Shown in pieces: positions 11,100-22,815 of a DNA stretch of 64,000 nt. Numbering within the stretch: the stretch's first letter is position 1; every line of letters starts with the position of its first letter. The notes beneath the pieces are model-generated. The model did not search any database and had not been told where the DNA came from. It worked only from the letters and a program-made list of their open reading frames with translations. The position numbers were made by a program, and so were the translations under genes. Source of the DNA: Neoarius graeffei (Eukaryota > Chordata > Actinopteri > Siluriformes > Ariidae); contig NC_083587.1 of NCBI RefSeq assembly GCF_027579695.1, positions 53,082,021 to 53,146,020 of the forward strand, given 5' to 3'.

Positions 11100-11435
11100 T
11101 ACACATTCCTTTCGGGTGTTCAATGTGTCTTTCTCTTTCAAAATCCTCTCAAAATCTTCCGTGTTTAACAAAGCAAACCTAGCGGCCATGTCTTTTACAA
11201 ATTGTCACATTCGCTTGCTAGCACAGAAGTTTTACATCTCCGATGTGTGACATCATGTTGTCTTGACAACCATGCAATATTGTAAACTGTATTCAATGCT
11301 CATTCTCCATTGGGTAGAGTGATGTAATACACATAGGATAAACAATATGCTAATAATATCGCATGCTATCAAACCAAATGAATGAAACCAGCTAGAAGGG
11401 AATACACATTTTTATTCCATTGAGAAAGTGTCCTG

Positions 11436-11506
11436 TATATATTATATTATATTATATTATATTATATTATATTATATTATATTATATTATATTATATTAT
11501 ATTATT
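11436..11506. repeat. (ATATT)n microsatellite
   Basis: A pentanucleotide array of about fourteen units. It runs into a repeat that begins AACCCCGCCGACAGTAGTCGG. Confidence 0.93.
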
Positions 11507-11800
11507 AACCCCGCCGACAGTAGTCGGAGGGGTTATTATTTTCACCTGCGTCAGTCTGTGTGTGTATCTGTCTGTCTGTCTGTCTGTCTGTGTGTCTGCA
11601 AGATATCTCAAGAACCAATGGATCGATTTGGACCAAATTTTGTACATGTGTTGCCAATCACCCAGGAAGGAAACCATTAAATTTTGGAGGTCAAAGGTCA
11701 AAGGTCAAGGTCATGGCAGAACTTCGAAATTTTCGCCCAATGTATTTTAATAGGGAAAAGGTGGGGTTTGCACTCGTTAGAGTGTCCCTGTCTAGTATTA
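11507..11800. repeat. Dispersed-repeat-like segment with TCTG array and nuclear-receptor-like half-sites
   Basis: Starts CCCCGCCGACAGTAGTCGGAGGGG, a small palindrome. It contains (TCTG)n near 11567-11591 and four successive GGTCA half-sites at about 11688-11714. The style (AAGATATCTCAAGAACC, then GGTCAAAGGTCA) resembles non-coding dispersed repeats of fish, but the family is not recognised. Confidence 0.5.
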
Positions 11801-14130
11801 TATTATACCACAGTGCTGTTGAATTCTTCACTATAGTTGGTCAGAAGGTGTAGCTCTGATAGTTGCTCCAAGGCAAATCAAAGGTTTAAATTAATGAGCT
11901 CATTCTAATATGTTATCTAAACAATATAATATGTTATCTAAACATGATAATAAATTATTTTTAAGAGTTATTATTTATAGAAATCTCAGCACTTTGTAAT
12001 AGTCAGAGATAAAGGCTGTGTCCTTTCAGCCGTTTCAGCTCAGGCAATGAAAACAGCAGCTAAAAAATTGGGCCAATGCCAGACCACGATATTTGCACAG
12101 ACACCAAAATAGATCCTAATGTGTTATACTTGGAAGCTGTAATTGCCATGTTTGTGCAATGTTTACTTTGTAGATTATTCAGGTTATCTACAGAATTGTT
12201 TATACGATGAAATGCTTTCAGTCAAAAAATCAAAGTAGTAAAAATAAATACACCATTACAAAATTACAAACCGTTACAAAAACAAGATATTTTCAGTTAG
12301 CAGCTTTACTATTCCTATAAATAAGGCCTTGCTTTATAAAATAATCTGATAAACACTTTACTGGACATTAACAGTGCCACCCAGATGACTACTGAATGGA
12401 CACAGACAAATACTAAAGAACATCATGTATCTATGTAATGCATGTTCCTGTACAAAACTTTGTCTTTTCTTTCAATTTCCCACCCATAAGCTCAGACATA
12501 GTGGCATTTAAAAGCTGACCCCTTGACCCAGAGGGAGTGTATGGTGAGCTTCACAGACATCCACACCCAAGGACACACACAGCGGCGTTCCACTGGGGCA
12601 GGATCTATGTCCTCCTCCTCATACAAGCACTGGAGACATTTTGATTTGCTGCTTAGATGAGTACTGTGATGTGAAAGGTTATCATGTCTCCACCATCCCC
12701 TTGCATGTGAGCAGAGAACATCGAGTCTACATTCATCCTTTCTTAGTGAATGTAGACTCCCTGATTTGAGCCCATTTGCACTGACAACTTGAGTGCATGT
12801 GGGAGCTATAAAAAGCAGGATGTCATAACAAGTCTCCATGGTACACTTTGGCCGACTCTTGGCGTTGACTCCTCCCTTTTCAGCACAACCCAGTGCTGCC
12901 ATTCTTGTTTCAATCAAAGGCAGGAGCAGGCCTTGCAACTGCCCACGACAGATGTCCATGCTTCCTTACACCCCCACACATGTGCCTCACCATAAGAGTC
13001 CGAGTCTGCATCATGGACAATTAGAAGTAATTGCAGGAAGTTCATTAGTGTTATCAGCGGAGGAAGGAGGCTGTAGCTAGAACAGCTGAACTCCACCAGA
13101 GTCACGTAGGGCCAAGGCCCTCGGGTAAAATGCCCTCTAAGGAAAATACATACACTTTACCGGGCTTTCATACACCAGCTGGCACGTACACATTCATTTT
13201 CTCACAATGACCCAAAGACATTTGTCAGCCTTCTCAGAATGTGTGCTCATCTAAGATAAATTTTGTCTCTGACAATCTAATAAATGGATTAATGAAAGAG
13301 TGATAGACTCTTTAAACAGTACTTTTCCACACTAAGTTCTATGATGAGTACTTTTAAACTGTACAGAGAAAAAAAGGTCATAAAGCCGAGATCAGTATTT
13401 TCACATACTACACACAACATAGTCAACTTTTGCAAGTTAAAAAAAAATGAACCTGTTTTTAAATCTTTAAACAACTGAATGGTAAAAAAAAATGTTGACT
13501 CAAAAATGATAACACTTATGACTATAGCTCATATAGGAAAGGAGCTTTTCCTGCACTGGGAAGTGAGTTGACTGGGTATTTCCTGCGTATGCAGATTCAG
13601 CAGTTATACTGTATTAGACAACAGGATATTTGGGAAATTTCCTGGCCTACCAGTAGTATCAGCAGCAGCAAGTGCCCAAATGTATACATTTTTACTCTAA
13701 GAAAAGGTAATGATAATAATATTTATGTCACTATACTGTATGACACATTAATTATCACATTAATCACTGCAAACTTGTCTTAATTTAACAACACACTCAT
13801 TATTATGCAGCTTAGAAAATAGCACTTGATCCAGCACATCATATTTTCTGCACCAATTAGAGCAGGAGTGTGAATTAGGCACGGTGAAAATTGTTATACC
13901 TGCTGATGAGAGTCACGACAATTGACAGTTAACTGTGCACACAAGGTATTAAATCAGCGCCATGACTCCTATGCCATTTGATGCTTTCCATCTGTAATGC
14001 ACAATGTGTTATACTGCAATTATACTAGGTTTTCTCAAAGTGTCTATGACAAAATCGTACAGTAACTAGCTCAAAAATAAATAAATATTACCCTGAACAG
14101 GGTCCACAAATTTCTCATCCATGTGCAAAT
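11801..14130. other. No recognisable gene
   Basis: A 155-codon minus-strand open frame (12492-12959) is the longest here. It has no recognisable domain, and its composition gives no support for coding. I see no splice-framed conserved exon. This could be unique intergenic DNA; a conserved non-coding element cannot be excluded. Confidence 0.45.
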
Positions 14131-14143
14131 TCTATCTGTTTAT

Positions 14144-14273
14144 CCATCCATTATCCGTAACCGCTTATCCTGTGCATGGTCACGGGCAAGCCGGAGCCTA
14201 TCCCAGCTGAATATGGATGAGAAGTGGGGTACACCCTGAACAAGTCACCAAGTCATCGCAGGGCTGACACATA
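14144..14273 (-). repeat. SINE copy 5, 3' half (split by Tc1-2)
   Basis: Reverse-orientation SINE from its CATC tail to GGGCTGACACATA, where Tc1-2 is inserted at the TA. The other half is at 16006-16223. The outer target duplication TCTGTTTAT lies at 14135-14143 and 16224-16232. Confidence 0.88.
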
Positions 14274-16005
14274 CAGTGCCTTGAAAAAGTATTCATACCC
14301 CTTGAACTTTTTCAGATTTTTCCACCTTACAACCACGAACTTAAAAGTTTTTTATTGAGATTTTATGTGATAGACCAACACAGAGTAGCACATAACTGTG
14401 AAGTGAAATGAAAATGATAAATGGTCTTCAAAATTTTAAACAAATAAAAATCTGAAAAATGTGATGTGCATTAGTATTCAGCCCCCCTGCGTCAATACTT
14501 TGTAGAGCCACCTTTTGCTGCAATTACAGCTGCAAGTCTTTTGTGGTATGTCTCTACCAGCTTTGCACATCTAGACACTGAAATTTTTGCACATTCTTCT
14601 TTGCAAAATAGCTCAAGCTCAGCCAAATTGGATGGAGAGCATCTGTGAACAGCAATTTTCAAGTCTTGCCACAGATGCTCAATGGGATTTAGGTCTGGAC
14701 TTTGACTGGGCCATTCTAACACATGAATATTCTTTGATCTAAACCATTCCATTGTAGCTCTGGCTGTATGTTTAGGGTCATTGTCTTGCTGGAAGATGAA
14801 TCTCCTTCCCAGTCTCAAGTCTTTTGCAGCCTCCAACAGGTTTTCTTCCAGGATTGCCCTGTATTTAGCTCCATCCATCTTCCCATCAACTCTGACCAGC
14901 TTCCCTGTCCCTGCTGAAGAAAAGTATCCCCATAGCATGATGCTGCCACCACCATGTTTCACAGTGGGGATGGTGTGTGCAGGGTGATGAGCAGTGTTAG
15001 TTTTCCGCCACACATAGTGCTTTGTATTTAGGCCAAAAAGTTCAACTTTGGTCTCATCTGACCAAAGCACCTTCTTCCACATGTTTGCTGTGTACCCTAC
15101 ATGGCTTCTTCTGCCTGTCTTTCAACAATGGCTTTCTTCTTGCCACTCTTCCAAAAAGGCCAGATTTGTGGAGTGTACGACTTATAGTTGTCCTGTGAAC
15201 AGATTCTCCCACCTGAGCTGTGGATTTCTGCAGCTCCTCCAGAGTGATCATGGGCCTCTTGGCTGCTTCTCTGACCAGTGCTCTCCTTGCTCGCTCTGTC
15301 AATTTAGGTGGCCGGCCATGTCTTGGTACCGTTGGTTTGCAGTTGTGCCATACTTTTTCTATTTTTGAATGATGGATTGAACAGTGCTTGTTGAGATGTT
15401 CAGAGATTGGGATATTTTTTTATAACCTAACCCTGCTTTAAACTTCTCTAGAACTTTATCCCTGACCTGTCTGGTGAGTTCTTTGGTCTTCATGATGCTG
15501 TTTGTTCTTCAGTGTTCTCTAACAAACCACTGAGGCCTTCACAGAACAAGTGTATTTATGCTGAGAGTAAATTACACACAGTAGGACTCTATTAACTAAT
15601 TAGATGACTTCTGAAGGCAATTGATTGCACTGGATTGTATTTAGAGGTATCAGAGTACAGGGGGCTGAATGCTAATGCACACCACATTTTTCAGATTTTT
15701 ATTTGTTTAAAATTTTGAAGACCATTTATAATTTTCGTTTCACTTCACAATTATGTGCTACTCTGTGTTGGTCTATCACATAAAATCTCAATAAAAAACT
15801 TTTAAGTTCGTGGTTGCAAGGTGGAAAAATGTGAAAAAGTTCAAGGGGTATGAATACTTTTTCAAGGCACTGTATGTGGTATGAGGCTGCGAGAGAGGCA
15901 TAGTGTTATAGGAAAATAATCAACAAGGTTGAGGTGGTGTGATTTATTTATTCCTTACATACTGGGTTTTCATACAAGGGGTATGAATACTTTTGCAAGG
16001 CACTG
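14274..16005 (-). mobile_element. Tc1-like transposon (Tc1-2), same family as Tc1-1, with a doubled right end
   Basis: The left end CAGTGCCTTGAAAAAGTATTC starts at 14274 after TA at 14272-14273. A normal right end (CTTTTTCAAGGCACTG) occurs at 15872. A further 133 bp follows, closing with a second copy of the terminus (CTTTTGCAAGGCACTG, ending 16005) and then TA. The SINE resumes right after this outer TA, so the whole 1732-bp unit is the inserted sequence. The transposase is broken. Confidence 0.88.
14492..15493 (-). pseudogene. Tc1-like transposase pseudogene (Tc1-2)
   Basis: Closely similar to the intact transposase at 1923-2942. The start corresponds to ATG at 15493. The catalytic half (14492-15082) still shows WSDE, QQDND and NPIEHLW. 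About 23 bp that encode LARSHV-like residues in the intact copy are missing near 15108, which shifts the frame. A small insertion near 15327 (GGTACCGTTGGTTTG versus GGTAGGTTTG) shifts it again in the N-terminal region. It cannot make a full transposase. Confidence 0.9.
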
Positions 16006-16223
16006 TAGAGACAAACAACCATTCACACTCACATTCACACCTACGGTCACCTAACCTGCATGTCTTTGGACTGTGGGGGAAACCAGAGCACCCGGAGAAA
16101 ACAGGGAGAACATAAAAACTCCACATATACATAGAAAGGCCCTCGTCAGCCGCTGGGCTCAAACCCAGAACTTTCTTGCTGTGAGGCGACAGTGTTAACC
16201 AGTACACCACCATGACACTCATC
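16006..16223 (-). repeat. SINE copy 5, 5' half
   Basis: Continuation of the SINE interrupted by Tc1-2, from TAGAGACAAACAACC to the head. An internal deletion removed part of the central region (CGGTCACCTAACC lacks the usual AATTTAGAGCCACCAATTAG). The right target duplication TCTGTTTAT is at 16224-16232. Confidence 0.85.
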
Positions 16224-16379
16224 TCTGTTTATTCCATCTCTTATTAGAAATAATTTTTTGGTCCAGACCCTTAGGGCCTCATCTACCAATGATTCTGGAT
16301 GTAGATTTTATAACGAGACCATCAATGATGGCGTAGCTCACTCCAGCCCCATCTAGTCCAGAAGGAAGACTCTAAAGTG

Positions 16380-17330
16380 GGCCACCTTGCACAATAAATG
16401 CTGCAAGCTATATATTCAAACTATATATAGAAGCTATATACACCCTAGGAATACCTACCGAGTTGCCAGAAATAAACCAAAATGGTGAGGAATTGACCGA
16501 GAAGAAGCGATTTTTGTTGAGCTGCTTGCATATTTTAATATACTTTTATATTTTAAAGTTTGAGAATAGGTTGAGATTGTTTCGGCCCTAAGGCCTCTAG
16601 TCATTAGCTTTACCGGATAAAACTGCGGCTCGCATTCTATGCCCGGCTCCAAGCCAGCGAGCCGGGCTTCTTACCCATTTAAAGTTTGAGAATAGGTTGA
16701 TACAAATAAATAAACTTGACTATTTTATTTTGTGCTGAGCCAAATTGCAACGAAATTTTGTTCTGTGTACACTTGTTGCATACTGAATGACAATAAAGAT
16801 TGTCTATGTCTATTAAGTCCATAACTTCATTAATAATTGTAACGAAGCAAATCTGGGTAGAAGCTATATGGTATGTACCCTAGGTACCCCTACCTTCATG
16901 CCAGAAAGAATCTAAATTGGTGAAGAACTGAGGGAGAAGAAGAGATTTGTGTGGAAACTGCTCATTAGGGCTTAATTACTCCATATCCTCATTATTAATT
17001 GCAATTATGCAAATTTGGATAGAATCTATATGCACCCCAGTTAGACGTACCTTCATGCCAAAAAGAATAAAAATCGGTGAAGAATTGAGGGAGAAGAAGT
17101 GATTTGTGTGGAAACTGCTCATTAGGGCTTAATTACTCCATTATTAATTGCAATTATGCAAATTTGGGTAGAATCTATATGCACCCCAGTTAGACCTACC
17201 TTCCTGCCAAAAAGAATAAAAATTGGTGATGAATTGAGAGAGAAGGCATGATTTTTGTGAAATGTGGACAACGCTGAACGGATGACAGACGGACAACAGA
17301 CAACACATGATGGCATAAGCTCATCGCCTG
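16380..17330. repeat. Tandem repeat, period about 150-157 bp, with an insertion
   Basis: Units contain TCTATATGCACCCCAGTTAG, then CCTTCATGCCAAAAAGAAT, then GAATTGAGGGAGAAGAAG. The last anchor recurs at about 16490, 16925, 17082 and 17231. The first gap is enlarged by about 300 bp of other sequence (16523-16830). That insert carries a GAGCCGGGC hairpin, two copies of TTTAAAGTTTGAGAATAGGT, and an AATGACAATAAAGATTGTC stretch like a retroelement 3' end. The array ends in GGACAACGCTGAACGGATGACAGACGGAC. Confidence 0.65.
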
Positions 17331-17399
17331 TTGGCCGGATGAGCCAATAACATTCACAGTGCATTACAGTGTCAGATATGCAGGTGACAGACAGATGTA

Positions 17400-17797
17400 A
17401 GAGCTGAAAGAGAGTTAATTCAGACAAACTGGCAGACAAATCCAAATCATGAGGCAAATAGTGGAATCAAAAACAGGCAGTGGTCAGGTGAGGCACAAAC
17501 TAGATGTCAGAGGCAATATCAAAAGGCAAAGTCAAAAACACAAAGTCAAACCAGAATCAGCAGAACAATAATAGAAGGCTTGGTAAAGTCAGACACAAAG
17601 AACTGAGTGTCTACTTCACAAAAACTAGGTACAGTGAGAGTGCTTAAGGTGATTGAGTCCAGGTGTGTGCAATCATTAATCAGGAAACTGAGAGTGGTGA
17701 AGAGCAGAATGGCTGTTGTATGCCGTGGCAGCCATATTTGAAGGCTGCTGTGAATTCTGTGATGTGGAGTCTTGAGCGCAAGCAGATGCAGACATGA
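17400..17797 (-). mobile_element. Gypsy A: 3' LTR region (minus orientation)
   Basis: The right boundary is TGTCATGTCTGC read on the minus strand, ending at 17797. It is preceded (minus strand) by the purine-rich TCTTTGGGAGGAGGGTGGTTTC, which fits a polypurine tract. The stretch 17640-17797 is clearly similar to 33052-33231, in the same orientation. The left limit is approximate. Confidence 0.68.
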
Positions 17798-18550
17798 CAG
17801 AAACCACCCTCCTCCCAAAGAGCTCATTCTAGGAGTGGTACTTTTTCTTGGGTGGCCCCAGGGACAAGGGCCTGGTTTATCAGGTTGGTTGGCGTGAAAT
17901 TCCTGGCTTAGGAGTGGGCCTAAGATATCCTTAGCAGGGACCCAATAGCATTCCTTGGGGCCATAGCCCTCCCACTCAACCAGATATTCCAAGTTACCTC
18001 CTTTCATGAATGAAGTAAGACCGTCAAGGGTGAGGGGTGCAGGAGGTGAAGTGGAGGGAATATTGGTAGCTAAGGGACTGGGAATGGCAGGTCTCAGGCA
18101 TGATACATGGAATATGGGTGAGAATCTACTGTCTGGGCAGGTCCAGCTTGTAAGTAACGTCATTGATGCATTGCAGAATTTTAAAGGGGCCAATGTAACA
18201 CTGAGTTTTTTGCAAGCTTGTGAGTTCCTGATGTCCTTGGCTGATAGCCACACTCTGTCACCTGGGTTATATTTGGGGGTATCCCCTCTATGATGGCTAG
18301 TGAAGTGCTTGTACCTTTGCACCACATGCTCTAAGCGCTGGTGGACACTTTCCCACACTTGTTCACTACACTTGAACCAGTTGTCAACAGTGGGTACATC
18401 AGTGGGAGAGTTGTCCCCTGAAAAGAGGGGAGGTTGATAACTGAGCACACATTGGAAGGATGTAAGTTGGGTGGCAGACTTGTGCAGAGAGTTCTGGGCA
18501 TATTAAGCCCATGGTAAGAACCACACCCAGTTACTCTGTTTTTTGGCACA
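17798..18550 (-). pseudogene. Gypsy A: integrase C-terminal part with chromodomain, decayed
   Basis: Read on the minus strand, it begins about CAKKQSNWVWFLPWA, then YAQNSLHKSATQLTSFQCVL, then SYQPPLFSGD. It continues through a GDRVWLSAKDI box (GPY/F region) to a chromodomain, NLEYLVEWEGYGPKECYWVPA. These are the final domains of a chromodomain Gypsy integrase. Stops and frame changes are present. The upstream pol sequence on this strand ends abruptly at about 18550, where plus-strand reverse-transcriptase sequence begins, so this is one side of an inversion junction. Confidence 0.82.
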
Positions 18551-18683
18551 AAAGACCCTGAGAAAGTGAGACTGTCTCGACTCCTTGAAAACTGATTATT
18601 TGTCAAAGCAGAGAAATGTGAATTTCATGTCTCCCAGATATCCTTACTGGGCTACGTTATTAGTGCAGAGGAAGTAACCATGG

Positions 18684-18685
<2 letters not shown>
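18551..18685 (+). pseudogene. Gypsy A: reverse-transcriptase thumb fragment, inverted
   Basis: Plus-strand reading gives RLLEN, a stop, then [20 protein letters not shown] and [10 protein letters not shown]. This is the conserved stretch after the RT active site in Gypsy elements. It is split from its continuation at 19426 by an inserted retroposon. Confidence 0.82.
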
Positions 18686-18729
<44 letters not shown>

Positions 18730-19425
18730 GTTAGATTTATATAGCGCCTTTCAAGAAACCCAAGGACGCTTTACAATATAGATAAGTAAAAAATAAATTA
18801 TAAAAAATAAATTATAATAATTAAATAAAATAAAAATAAAAAGTCCACCAAGTAGGGGTCAGGATATAATTCCCGTGGTGTAGCAGCCACAGTCCCACCA
18901 AAAGGCGCATAAAAACGAGTCCCACATCTCCAGCACCGCTGCCGTGACGCCGCCAGCAACATCGCTCGAGCACCACGCCATGGATCCACAAAGCGAGTAG
19001 AGAAGCTCCGCCACGCAGAGCGCTGGTATGTCCCAAACCGCCTGCACAGCCACCGCGACACCACCGAGCAACATCGCTCGGAACATCACACCAAGCATTA
19101 AAGCACAGAGCGCTGGACAACCACGATGTAAAATGAGCAGCGAGCTCACTGCAGTCCACAGCTGGGAGCACAGGCATCACCCACAGCGAACCAAGGCCTG
19201 GAGGGAACCAACGCCCCAAACTGGGTCCGGAGCTACCCCACAACCGGCGGACAAAACACTCAAACAAACATCAAACTACACAAACGCACAATAAATAAAT
19301 AAATAAATAAATAAAATGAAAATAGAAAAAGAATAAAAAATAAAAATAAAATAAAAAAGCTCTGGTGAGAAGCGGCAGCCAGAATGCACATGACGTACTC
19401 TCAACCGGAAATGGAAACGGAAGGA
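18686..19425 (-). mobile_element. Non-autonomous LINE-tailed retroposon
   Basis: The 3' end is at the left. Read on the minus strand, it ends AAGGCGCTATATAAATC followed by (TTA)n, a tail style common among L2-like fish elements. ATGGAT is duplicated at 18680-18685 and 19426-19431. No reverse transcriptase is present. Inside are two related GC-rich units, both containing GAGCGATGTTGCT. Confidence 0.7.
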
Positions 19426-20736
19426 ATGGATGAGAACAAGGTCTCAGCAGTAACTATATGGCCAACTCCCACCACAGTTTAGGAGTTGCAGTGTTTCTTT
19501 GGATTTGCCAACTTCTATAAACCATTCATCAGAGAATTCAACTCCATTGCCACGCCAGTCACATCCCTGCTCAAAAAGGGTCCCAAGTACCTACAATGGA
19601 ACGAAGAGGCTGAAAAGGCCTTCACTCAACTCAAGATAGCCTTGACATCTGCTCCCATCCTGAAACACCCTATTCCCACAAAGCCTTTCATCATAGAAGC
19701 TGATGCATCTGAGTCCAGAGTCGGAGTAGTGTTGTTTCAGTGTTTCGGTGAGAAGCCCAACTTGCATCCTGTAGGTTTCTTCTCCAAAAAACGTACCCCC
19801 ACAGAACAGAACTACGATATTTGTAACTGGGAGCTTTTGGCTGTCAAGCTAGCACTGGACGAGTGGTGACACTGGCTGAAGGGGGCAACCTATCCATTTA
19901 CTATTTTCACTGATCTCAAAAATCTGGAGGATCTGAAGACTGCTAAACAGCTGAATCCTCATCAAGCCTGCTGGGCCCTCTAATTCACGTTTTCAGTTCA
20001 CCATAGCCTACAGGCCTGGCTCTAAGAACACAAATGCTGACTCTCTGTCCCATATCTACCCATCCACAGCTCCAATCCAGGATCTAGACTCATTTTCCCT
20101 CCAGCATGCTTTGTAAAATACTTGACTTGGGAGATTGACCAAGAACTCACTCAAACCATGCCATATCATGTCCCTGCCAACTTCCCTGCCAATCATTTCT
20201 ATGTCTCCCCATTCCTCAGAGGCTATCTGATCACCTGGGCACATACCACTCCAGCCACTGGACATCCAAGCAGCCAGCACACTTACCAACTGTTGTGAAC
20301 TCGATACTGGTGACCCAGCATGTTGACAGATATTTGACGGATATCAACCGTGACATTTCCTCATTTTCAGTGTGTGCACAGGCACACTGGGCACTTCTAG
20401 AAGACAAACTCATGCCACTGCCCAGGCCTTTGCATCCTTGGTCCCATACTGACATGTAGTTCATCACAGATCTTCTCAAATCCCATGGCAATACTGTAAT
20501 CATGGTCATCAAGGATTGTTTTTCAAAGTCTTTAAGCCTTATCCCTCTACCAGGTCTGCTCACAGTATTTGAAACAGCTGAACTCATTTTTACCCATGTG
20601 TTTTGTTATTTTGGTATCCCAGAAGATATTGTCAGTGATTGTGGTTCACAGTTCACATATCGATTATGGTCTAAGTTTATGGACAAGCTGGGAGTTGCAG
20701 TAAGCCTAATGTCTAGTTACCACCCACAGTCTAAAG
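19426..20736 (+). pseudogene. Gypsy A: RNase H and integrase core, inverted and decayed
   Basis: Plus-strand frames encode, in order, LQCFFGFANFYKPFIREF (RT connection), FIIEADASESRVGVVLFQ (RNase H), and integrase core pieces DIVSDCGSQFT and SSYHPQSKA. There are stop codons (for example at 19867) and several frame changes. The coding line breaks at 20736 in the codons for SKA. It resumes at 33018 beyond a hAT insertion with GQVERTKQEIG, then meets LTR sequence. Gag, protease and most of RT are absent. Confidence 0.85.
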
Positions 20737-20855
20737 CAGGGATTCTCAACCTTTTCTGCTTTGAGGCCCACCTATTCATACTTGTAACAAGTCGAGGCCC
20801 ATTAAAAAAGATCTCCAATTATTTTGATTCATCTATTCTATTAGAGCACTCTGTC

Positions 20856-22815
20856 GGGGAGGTCTTTAACTCGCACCTCCGGGAGAGCTTCTCCCAGCTT
20901 CCGAGGGAGGTGGGGGACATTGAGGCTGAGTGGACCATGTTCTCTGCCTCCATTGTCGACGTGGCTGTTCGGAGCTGTGGCCACAAGGTCTCCAGTGCCT
21001 GTCGTGGCAGCAATCCCCAAACTCAGTGGTGGACACTGGAAGTAAAGGATGCCGTCAAGCTGAAGAAGGAGTCCTATCGGGCCATGTTGGCCTCCGGGAC
21101 TCCTGAGGCAGCTGATGGGTATCGGCAGGCCAGGCGTGCCGCAGCTCGGGCAGTTGCAGAGGCAAAAACTTGGAACTGGGAGGAGTTCGGTGAGGCCATG
21201 GAGGAGGACTATCAGTCGGCCTCGAAGAAATTCTGGCAAACCGTCTGGCGCCTCAGGAGGGGGAAGCAGTACTCTGCTGACACTGTTTACAGTGCTGGTG
21301 GGGAGCTGTTGACCTCGACTGGGGATATTGTCGGGTGGTGGAAGGAATACTTCGAGGATCTCCTCAATCCCACCATCACGTCTTCCATTGAGGAAGCGGA
21401 GGCTGATGACTCAGAGGTGGACTTGTCCATTACCCAAGCCGAAGTCACTGAGGTGGTTTGCAAGCTCCTCGGTGGCAAGGCACCAAGGGTGGATGAGATC
21501 CGCCCCGAGTATCTCAAGTCTCTGGATGTTGTGGGGCTGTCTTGGCTGACACGTCTCTGCAACATCGTGTGGTGGTCGGGGACAGTGCCTCTGGAGTGGC
21601 AGACTGGGGTGGTGGTCCCTCTTTTTAAGAAAGGGGACCAGAGAGTGTGCTCCAATTATAGGGGAATCACACTTCTCAGCCTTCCCGGGAAGGTTTACTC
21701 CAGGGTACTGGAGAGGAGAATTCAGCCAATAGTCGAACCTCGGATCCAGGAGGAACAATGCGGTTTTCATCCTGGTCGCGGAACACTGGACCAGCTCTAT
21801 ACCCTTCATAGGGTGCTCGAGGGTTCATGGGAGTTTGCCCAACCAGTCCACATGTGCTTTGTGGATCTGGAGAAGGCATTCGACCGTGTCCCTCATGGTA
21901 TTCTGTGGGGGGTACTTCGGGAGTATGGGGTTCGGGGCTCTTTGCTAAGGGCTGTCCGGTCCCTGTACGAACGGAGCAGGAGTCTGGTTTGCATTGCCGG
22001 CAGTAAGTCAGACCTGTTCCCAGTGCATGTTGGACTCCAGCTGGGCTGCCCTTTGTCACCGGTTCTGTTCATAATCTTTATGGACAGAATTTCTAGGTGC
22101 AGCCAGGGGCCGGAAAGAATCCTGTTTGGGAACCACAGGATTTCATCTCTGCTTTTTGTGGATAATGTTGTCCTGTTGGCTTCTTCAAACCAGGACCTTC
22201 AGCATGTACTGGGGTGGTTTGCAGTCAAGTGTGAAGCGGCTGGGATGAGAATAAGCACCTCCAAGTCCGAGGCCATGGTTCTCGACCAAAAAAGGGTGGC
22301 TTGCCCTCTCCAGGTTGCTGGAGAAGTCCTGCCTCAAGTGGAGGAGTTTAAGTATCTCGGGATCTTGTTCACGAGTGAGGGAAGAATAGAGCGTGAGATT
22401 GACAGGCGGATCGGTGCGGCCTCTGCAGTGATGCGGTCACTTTACCGGTCCGTCGTGGTGAAGAAGGAGCTGAGCCAAAAGGCAAAGCTCTCGATTTACC
22501 GGTCGATCTACATTCCGACTCTCACCTATGGTCATGAGCTTTGGGTAATGACCGAAAGAACAAGATCGCGGATACAAGTGGCCGAAATGAGTTTCCTTCG
22601 CAGGGTGCTTGGGCGCTCTCTTAGAGATAGGGTGAGAAGCACAGTCATTCGGGAGGAGCTCCGAGTAGAGCCGCTGCTCCTCCACATCGAGAGGAATCTG
22701 ATGAGGTGGCTCGGGCATCTCTTTCGGATGCTTCCTGGACACCTCCCTGGGGAGGTGTTCCAGGCATGTCCCCCCAGGAGGAGGCCCCGGGGAAGACCCA
22801 GGACACACTTGAGCC
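20856..22815 (+). pseudogene. Non-LTR retrotransposon reverse transcriptase, truncated at both ends
   Basis: About 650 codons remain open with LINE reverse-transcriptase blocks: KKGDQRVCSNYRGITLLS, EEQCGFHPGRGTLDQL, CFVDLEKAFDRVPH, LQLGCPLSPVLFIIFMDRIS and EFKYLGILFTSEGR, then a C-terminal RRVLGRSLRDRVRS to HLFRMLPGHLPGEVF. The active-site box reads LLFVDNVVLLAS where a working enzyme has F-A-D-D, so one catalytic aspartate is lost. Endonuclease and N-terminal parts are missing. The C-terminus stops at RGRPRTH without the usual last few dozen residues or a 3' tail. Clade not assigned with confidence. Confidence 0.85.

Noticed and set aside
12492-12959. 155-codon minus-strand frame as a possible gene
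   Set aside because: No domain, no splice context, no similarity I recognise; kept only as unassigned DNA.
18821-19267. 148-codon frame in GC-rich DNA, possible novel protein
   Set aside because: It lies inside a LINE-tailed retroposon with a target duplication, and three overlapping frames are equally open.
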